A stretch of DNA of 64,000 nt, from contig NZ_BMHE01000003.1 of the NCBI RefSeq assembly GCF_014640555.1, positions 1 to 64,000 on the forward strand, in the 5' to 3' direction. Positions within the stretch are counted from its first letter, which is position 1; the number at the start of each line of letters is the position of its first letter. Below, piece after piece: positions 60,070 to 64,000 of this stretch. The notes beneath the pieces were generated by a model. It was not told the origin of the DNA and did no database searches. It saw nothing but the letters and a program-made list of their open reading frames with translations. The position numbers and the translations under genes were made by a program. The DNA is from Paenibacillus marchantiophytorum (GTDB lineage: Bacteria > Bacillota > Bacilli > Paenibacillales > NBRC-103111).

Positions 60070-61910
60070 CCTGCCAGTTCCTCCTCTGATGGTTTAGAAT
60101 CCTGTTCGGATTGGCGGATCAGGCCGCCTATCACAATCCATGCCCCGCCTTCCGGGTGGTTGGAGGCTTCGAAAATGGCTTCTTCTCCATACAAAAGCTG
60201 TAATCTTTCGGCGATGTTCTTGAGTCCCAACCCTTTTCCCTGCGATTCCTGGGCATACAAATTCAGCTTTGGCTGGGACAAGGCTTGCAGCGCTTCAGGG
60301 GTAAAGCCTCCGCCGTTATCGCGGATATGGATCGTCCACTTCTCTCCATCCGTTCTCCCTGTCAGTTCGATCTTCCAAGGCGGCGCAACATGAATGCCGT
60401 ATTTCATACAGTTTTCCACGATCGGTTGAATGATTAGAATCGGTACGGCAACTTCCATCATGGCTGGATCGACATCAATTTGAAATCTTAGCTTCTCCCC
60501 ATATCGAATTTGCATCAAAGTCAAATAGCTCGCGGCATACGCCAGTTCATCCGACATGGTTACGTTCCTCGCGTGATTGGATAAGATGTAGCGCAGCATT
60601 TTCGAAAGATGCTTGCATACCTTTACGATATCGTAATCCTCCTTCTCCTCGGCCATGATGCTAATCAGCGTAATCGTGTTATAGAGAAAGTGAGGATTCA
60701 TCTGCGACTGCAAGGCAACCATTCGGGCCTGCATTTCCTGTGAACGCGATTGGATGACTTCTTCAATAGAATCTTGTAATCGGATGCACATTCGCTTGAA
60801 CGATGTATTCAGAATATCCAGTTCATTCAAACTGGTGTTGCTTTCAATCTGTGATGACGGCAGCAGTGTATCGACCCGCAGCGCGCGAATGGATTTGTGC
60901 ATTTCCTTAATAGGCAGCGTCAACCCCCTCGCAACGAAGAACGAGACGATTAAGGTTATGAGCAGCAAGCCAAGCACAGCGATAAACATCGAATTGCGAA
61001 ACGTCACCACAGGCTGCAGCAGCACATTTTCCGACTCTTCGGCCACAACAATCCAATTCGAATAATCCGAATGCGTGTAAGCCATAATTTCACGCTGCTT
61101 ATTAAGCGGATTGTTAATCGTTGATGTGCCAGTCGCCAAATGCTCCCTTTGCAGCTGCTTCCAATATAACTCCGGATAAGCGTTGGGCTGATTGCTATAT
61201 GGATAGATCAGATTCCCCGCCTGATTATAAATATAAATCGATTTATTTACACTGGCCCCCCCATTAGGCTCAGCCATAAGCTTTCCGATCAAATTAGCCA
61301 TAACGCTGTAGCTTTGTTGAATTTCCAGGATACCCTGCTGCTTACCGCCCAAAGCCCATGAGAAGACGCGAGCCAAAGAAATAACCGTCTTGCCCGAGCT
61401 GTCCCAATCATCTGAATGAGGGGGTGAAATCACCTTCGCACCATCGGCAGCAAGCGTATCTTTGACCCATGCCATATTGTTCATTTTCCCGCCCGGGAAA
61501 AGTTTGCTGACAGAATTATTACCAGTTCCAAAAAAGCGCCCATTCATATCAAAAAGATTAATTTGCCAATCCAATTGAATTGGACCCATAATCGAAAAAA
61601 TATAATCGTTCATTTTTCTAACATTGTAAGAGGAAATCGTTGGATCGACCGGATTATCTTCTTCAAAAAATAATTGCTTGATGTCGTCCGAGAAAATGAC
61701 CTTGACAGCAGCGTTGTCGATATTTTGAATGAGCGAATCGAGCTGTGTGGAAATATAAGTCGTCGATTGAAAAATAGATTCCGAATCTCTTTTGCTTAAA
61801 ATATCCGAGACATAGTAATAAAATGAAATAGCTGCAATGGCTACGATGGCTGTGATGAGGATGGAATACGTTACGAATAGCTTGAATTGAATGGACCTGA
61901 ACTTTAGCAT
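60066..61910 (-). CDS. YesM-type sensor histidine kinase
   Basis: A 614-residue kinase: first transmembrane helix about 8-30 (LFVTYSILITAIVAIAAISF), extracellular sensor to about 290, second helix about 295-320, HAMP, His_kinase with LQSQMNPHFLYNTITLI (phospho-acceptor His about 406) and HATPase with DNGGGF and KGLGLKNIAERL. ATG 61908-61910 is preferred because GGGAGGG lies ten bases upstream; the ATG three codons earlier overlaps that site. Likely senses a sugar at the membrane. Confidence 0.9.
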   Translation of the reverse strand: MLKFRSIQFKLFVTYSILITAIVAIAAISFYYYVSDILSKRDSESIFQSTTYISTQLDSLIQNIDNAAVKVIFSDDIKQLFFEEDNPVDPTISSYNVRKMNDYIFSIMGPIQLDWQINLFDMNGRFFGTGNNSVSKLFPGGKMNNMAWVKDTLAADGAKVISPPHSDDWDSSGKTVISLARVFSWALGGKQQGILEIQQSYSVMANLIGKLMAEPNGGASVNKSIYIYNQAGNLIYPYSNQPNAYPELYWKQLQREHLATGTSTINNPLNKQREIMAYTHSDYSNWIVVAEESENVLLQPVVTFRNSMFIAVLGLLLITLIVSFFVARGLTLPIKEMHKSIRALRVDTLLPSSQIESNTSLNELDILNTSFKRMCIRLQDSIEEVIQSRSQEMQARMVALQSQMNPHFLYNTITLISIMAEEKEDYDIVKVCKHLSKMLRYILSNHARNVTMSDELAYAASYLTLMQIRYGEKLRFQIDVDPAMMEVAVPILIIQPIVENCMKYGIHVAPPWKIELTGRTDGEKWTIHIRDNGGGFTPEALQALSQPKLNLYAQESQGKGLGLKNIAERLQLLYGEEAIFEASNHPEGGAWIVIGGLIRQSEQDSKPSEEELAG

Positions 61911-62156
61911 CGACACCATCCCTCCCTTCTTTCATACACTGCTTGTAAACTAATTTTCACACAAAAAAGGATAAAATTGCAAGGCTATTACGGCTGAAAG
62001 CAGGCAATAAAGCAAATCTGGAGAAATCTCAAGCTAACGTGTTAGGTACTTTATGTTTCCCTTGAAGAATGTGCTAAAATAAGGATAGGCAGGCTGATTA
62101 TCTGCCAATGCTAGCGCACAGAGATTTCCAAAAAATTTAATTTGGGAGGTTATAAT
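61911..62156. other. Divergent promoter region
   Basis: Holds the promoter of the kinase operon (a possible TTGCAA with GAAAAT about 18 bases further on the minus strand, near 61963-61990) and of the small ORF at 62157. No gene otherwise. Confidence 0.35.
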
Positions 62157-62318
62157 ATGGATGATTATTTTTTGGTTAAAGACGGTAGAATTGTACGCTG
62201 GGATGGACTAATTTTAGGGGGAACCAAGATCCGCGCCGATGAGCTAATAGAATCTTTTGGACGTAAGGCTCTTGATGAAATCGAACAATTTGGGTTTTAC
62301 ACCATAAAGAAATCTTAA
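62157..62318 (+). CDS. Small acidic protein of unknown function (53 residues)
   Basis: Starts at ATG 62157-62159 after GGGAGGT and reads MDDYFLVKDGRIVRWDGLIL, then TKIRADELIESFGRKALDE, ending with KS. Mixed alpha/beta character, no membrane segment. Followed 20 bp later by a strong bidirectional terminator. I do not recognise a family. The good start, ordered sequence and own terminator support a real gene. Confidence 0.55.
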   Translation: MDDYFLVKDGRIVRWDGLILGGTKIRADELIESFGRKALDEIEQFGFYTIKKS

Positions 62319-62337
62319 CGAACCTAACTATTAGCAT

Positions 62338-62372
62338 AAAGGAGGCTGCCATTTGTAATGGCAGCCTCCTTT
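62338..62372. terminator. Bidirectional terminator
   Basis: Perfect 14-bp stem AAAGGAGGCTGCCA / TGGCAGCCTCCTTT, serving the small ORF and the convergent NAD(P)-binding protein gene. Confidence 0.85.
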
Positions 62373-62419
62373 ACGTATGTTCATCTATAATTCCCTGTTG
62401 CATTCCAGCCGTAAGACAT

Positions 62420-63052
62420 TTAATTAGATATTTCGACGATGGCTTGATAGGACGCCGAATCCTGAACGGATTTGATCATGTAGGACGCCAAATCCGCCCG
62501 CGAAATGCCCTGCGCCTTCGTCAAATGTTGATTAAACGCCGTCCGGTACACCCCCGACCACGGTCCATTCGTTAGTCGCGGAGGGCGAATGACGGTCCAG
62601 ATTAGCCCGGATTTCCGCAATTTCTCTTCCATCCGAGCCATATCCTCGTAAGCGTATTTAAACATCGGTTGAATGACGAAACGGATCGTTTGCCGCACCA
62701 TCCACGGCATATCATCAGGTATCTTCAAACCGGAGGAGGACAAGCCGATGAATCGGAGCACTCCCGCCTCCCCCATCGCTTTAATGATATTTTCCGTTCC
62801 TTCAGAGTAAACGGTCGTCGGCTTGCGATGATTGACGCCGAGCGCGGATATCACAGCATCTTGACCAATGATCCGCTTGCTGAACGACGATAAGTCGAGT
62901 ACGTCCCCCTGGATAACTTCCAACCTTTCGCTTGCAATATCGACGGCTTCGGGTTTCCTCGCGATGACGGTGACTTCGTGGCCCAACTCAATAGCCTGAG
63001 TCACGACTTGGCGGCCGGTTCCTCCCGTAGCTCCGAATACGACGATTTTCAT
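62420..63052 (-). CDS. NAD(P)-binding protein (NmrA/atypical SDR)
   Basis: A 210-residue Rossmann protein: MKIVVFGATGGTGRQVVTQA (glycine-rich dinucleotide motif), VTVIARKPEAV, QDAVISALGVNH and FIGLSSSGLKI. Belongs to the NmrA/flavin-reductase-like atypical short-chain dehydrogenases. Substrate not predictable. Its ATG overlaps the stop of the SGNH hydrolase gene by four bases, so the two are one operon. Confidence 0.8.
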   Translation of the reverse strand: MKIVVFGATGGTGRQVVTQAIELGHEVTVIARKPEAVDIASERLEVIQGDVLDLSSFSKRIIGQDAVISALGVNHRKPTTVYSEGTENIIKAMGEAGVLRFIGLSSSGLKIPDDMPWMVRQTIRFVIQPMFKYAYEDMARMEEKLRKSGLIWTVIRPPRLTNGPWSGVYRTAFNQHLTKAQGISRADLASYMIKSVQDSASYQAIVEISN

Positions 63053-63888
63053 CTCTCTTTGCCCCCGCTAAGGCATTCGACAACACAACGAACGATCGCA
63101 ATGTGTCCATCGATCGAGGGATGGACACCATCCGGGCCTATAAATTTCGGCTGCGCTTGTTGCCCGAAAACCGCTTGCGTGTCTACGACAGGATCGGACA
63201 TGCCGCGCATCATTTCGCCAATGGCGATGATGTCTTCGTTTCTCCAGCTGAGGTGCCCCATCTGGAAATACGGATACGCAGCTGCTCGCGCATCATCGAA
63301 AGTCGATGGCGTCAACCATACCCAGCGGGATTGGCTTCTCGCCGCAGCAATTCGCCGAATCTCATGCAGATTTTTGGCCGTTTCCTCGGCGCTCACTTGC
63401 GTTTTGGCAGATTCTGGACCGACCCTCATGGCATCATTACCTCCGATCAAACAAAGGATCCAATTCGGTTGTTTACTAACGATCCCGTTAATTCGGCTAA
63501 GTACTTGGGTGGATGTATTCCCAGAGATTCCTTCGTTGATCAGACGAATTCCATCCCGCGGCCTTTGTAGTTCAAGCAGGTGGCGAAGAATTTCGAACCA
63601 CGAAAGCAAGTCGTCTGTCGTGCTCTCTCCCACTCCGATAACAGTTTCGCCAGCTTTGAACGGCAAATTATCGACGAGAGCAGCAAAATCGGGATTTTCA
63701 AGCAGATGCTCTGCCACCTCTTTCGCTTGTTGAATCAATTGTGCTTTAACGAGCAGGTACTTATCCAGGTCCATGCCGTAAATTGCTGCCAAAACCTTGT
63801 CGTCCAGGTAGCGCGCATAAGTCAATACTTTCTCGGGGTGCTGCGATTGAATCAGTTTAACCCATTGCGGATTCAAATGCGTTTCCAT
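63049..63888 (-). CDS. SGNH/GDSL-family hydrolase
   Basis: A 279-residue esterase-fold protein. The catalytic blocks are GVGESTTDDLLSWFE (nucleophile Ser in block I, with Glu instead of the usual Asp), INEGISGNT (block II Gly), LIGGNDAMRVG (block III Asn) and DGVHPSIDGH (Asp-His dyad). An about 70-residue helical N-terminal extension precedes the hydrolase domain. Probably a cytoplasmic ester hydrolase. AAAAGGAG precedes the ATG. First gene of a two-gene operon. Confidence 0.8.
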   Translation of the reverse strand: METHLNPQWVKLIQSQHPEKVLTYARYLDDKVLAAIYGMDLDKYLLVKAQLIQQAKEVAEHLLENPDFAALVDNLPFKAGETVIGVGESTTDDLLSWFEILRHLLELQRPRDGIRLINEGISGNTSTQVLSRINGIVSKQPNWILCLIGGNDAMRVGPESAKTQVSAEETAKNLHEIRRIAAARSQSRWVWLTPSTFDDARAAAYPYFQMGHLSWRNEDIIAIGEMMRGMSDPVVDTQAVFGQQAQPKFIGPDGVHPSIDGHIAIVRCVVECLSGGKER

Positions 63889-63915
63889 GGTATTCGATTC
63901 TCCTTTTGCAATTAA

Positions 63916-63999
63916 TTATACCGTTTTGACCGAACCCCAGAACAGCAGCAATGCGATTACCGGATGCAACGCCGCAATTATCCCGGTCGACGAGAAAAC
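63916..63999 (-). CDS. C-terminal end of a membrane protein (partial)
   Basis: A minus-strand frame coming from beyond the right edge reads TGIIAALHPVIALLLFWGSV then KTV and TAA (63916-63918). The single hydrophobic helix preceded by ALHPV resembles DUF6220-like small membrane proteins; only about 27 residues are visible. Confidence 0.35.
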   Translation of the reverse strand, partial: VFSSTGIIAALHPVIALLLFWGSVKTV

Positions 64000-64000
64000 T

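Overview
The window looks like a chromosomal segment of a Paenibacillus-type bacterium (Bacillota, Paenibacillaceae). Supporting signs are strong AGGAGG-type ribosome binding sites with some TTG/GTG starts, a SpoVB-like sporulation flippase, several YesM/YesN two-component pairs beside lipoprotein-dependent sugar ABC importers that lack their own ATPase, many AraC-family regulators, and very large secreted multidomain polysaccharide-degrading enzymes. This assignment is an inference from gene content.

Layout. 1-7.1 kb: mixed housekeeping and resistance genes: a FlaR-like P-loop protein, a SpoVB-like flippase, a rifampicin phosphotransferase (rph) with an unusual head-on promoter arrangement in its leader, a decayed Rieske oxidoreductase, a GNAT acetyltransferase and a P-loop kinase. 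7.5-19.8 kb: a minus-strand polysaccharide locus: GH106-like glycosidase, membrane-bound AraC sensor, orphan sugar-binding lipoprotein, and a 1690-residue DUF4962/heparinase-like enzyme with FN3 and cohesin modules. 20-26.6 kb: decayed left-handed beta-helix gene, secreted SH3/GW-like protein, first copy of a long non-coding repeat, DUF1003 protein, GNAT, and an AraC regulator divergent from a Gfo/Idh/MocA dehydrogenase. 26.7-41.2 kb: a second carbohydrate locus: 1481-residue GH5-like enzyme with duplicated LamG/FN3 modules, GH2 pseudogene, complete SBP-permease-permease operon, divergent YesM/YesN pair, and a large FAD-dependent oxidoreductase whose promoter shares a motif with the ABC operon. 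41.4-44.4 kb: iron uptake: siderophore-binding lipoprotein, Fur box, and a Btr-like AraC/binding-protein regulator. 44.4-50.3 kb: a gene graveyard (fragments of AraC, luciferase-like monooxygenase, siderophore-binding protein, Gfo/Idh and aldehyde dehydrogenase genes, and a TerD tail) around the second repeat copy, interspersed with intact ThuA-like and Gfo/Idh genes. 50.3-62 kb: TerD, an (alpha/alpha)6-barrel glycosidase with a Thr-Pro linker and CBM, then AraC, an isomerase remnant, two permeases, SBP, response regulator and kinase. 62-64 kb: a 53-residue small protein, an NAD(P)-binding protein and an SGNH hydrolase.

How it works together. Secreted enzymes cut extracellular polysaccharides, lipoprotein SBPs and permeases import the oligosaccharides (with an ATPase presumably encoded elsewhere, MsmX-like), cytoplasmic Gfo/Idh, ThuA and FAD enzymes process the products, and each locus has its own AraC or YesM/YesN sensor. 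Candidate cre sites suggest overlying carbon catabolite control.

I found no CRISPR array, phage, transposase, rRNA or tRNA, and no recognisable defence island. The least explained material is non-coding: the two-copy structured repeat at 22.5 and 45.8 kb, the head-on transcript pair in the rph leader, and the promoter motif shared by the ABC operon and the FAD oxidoreductase.
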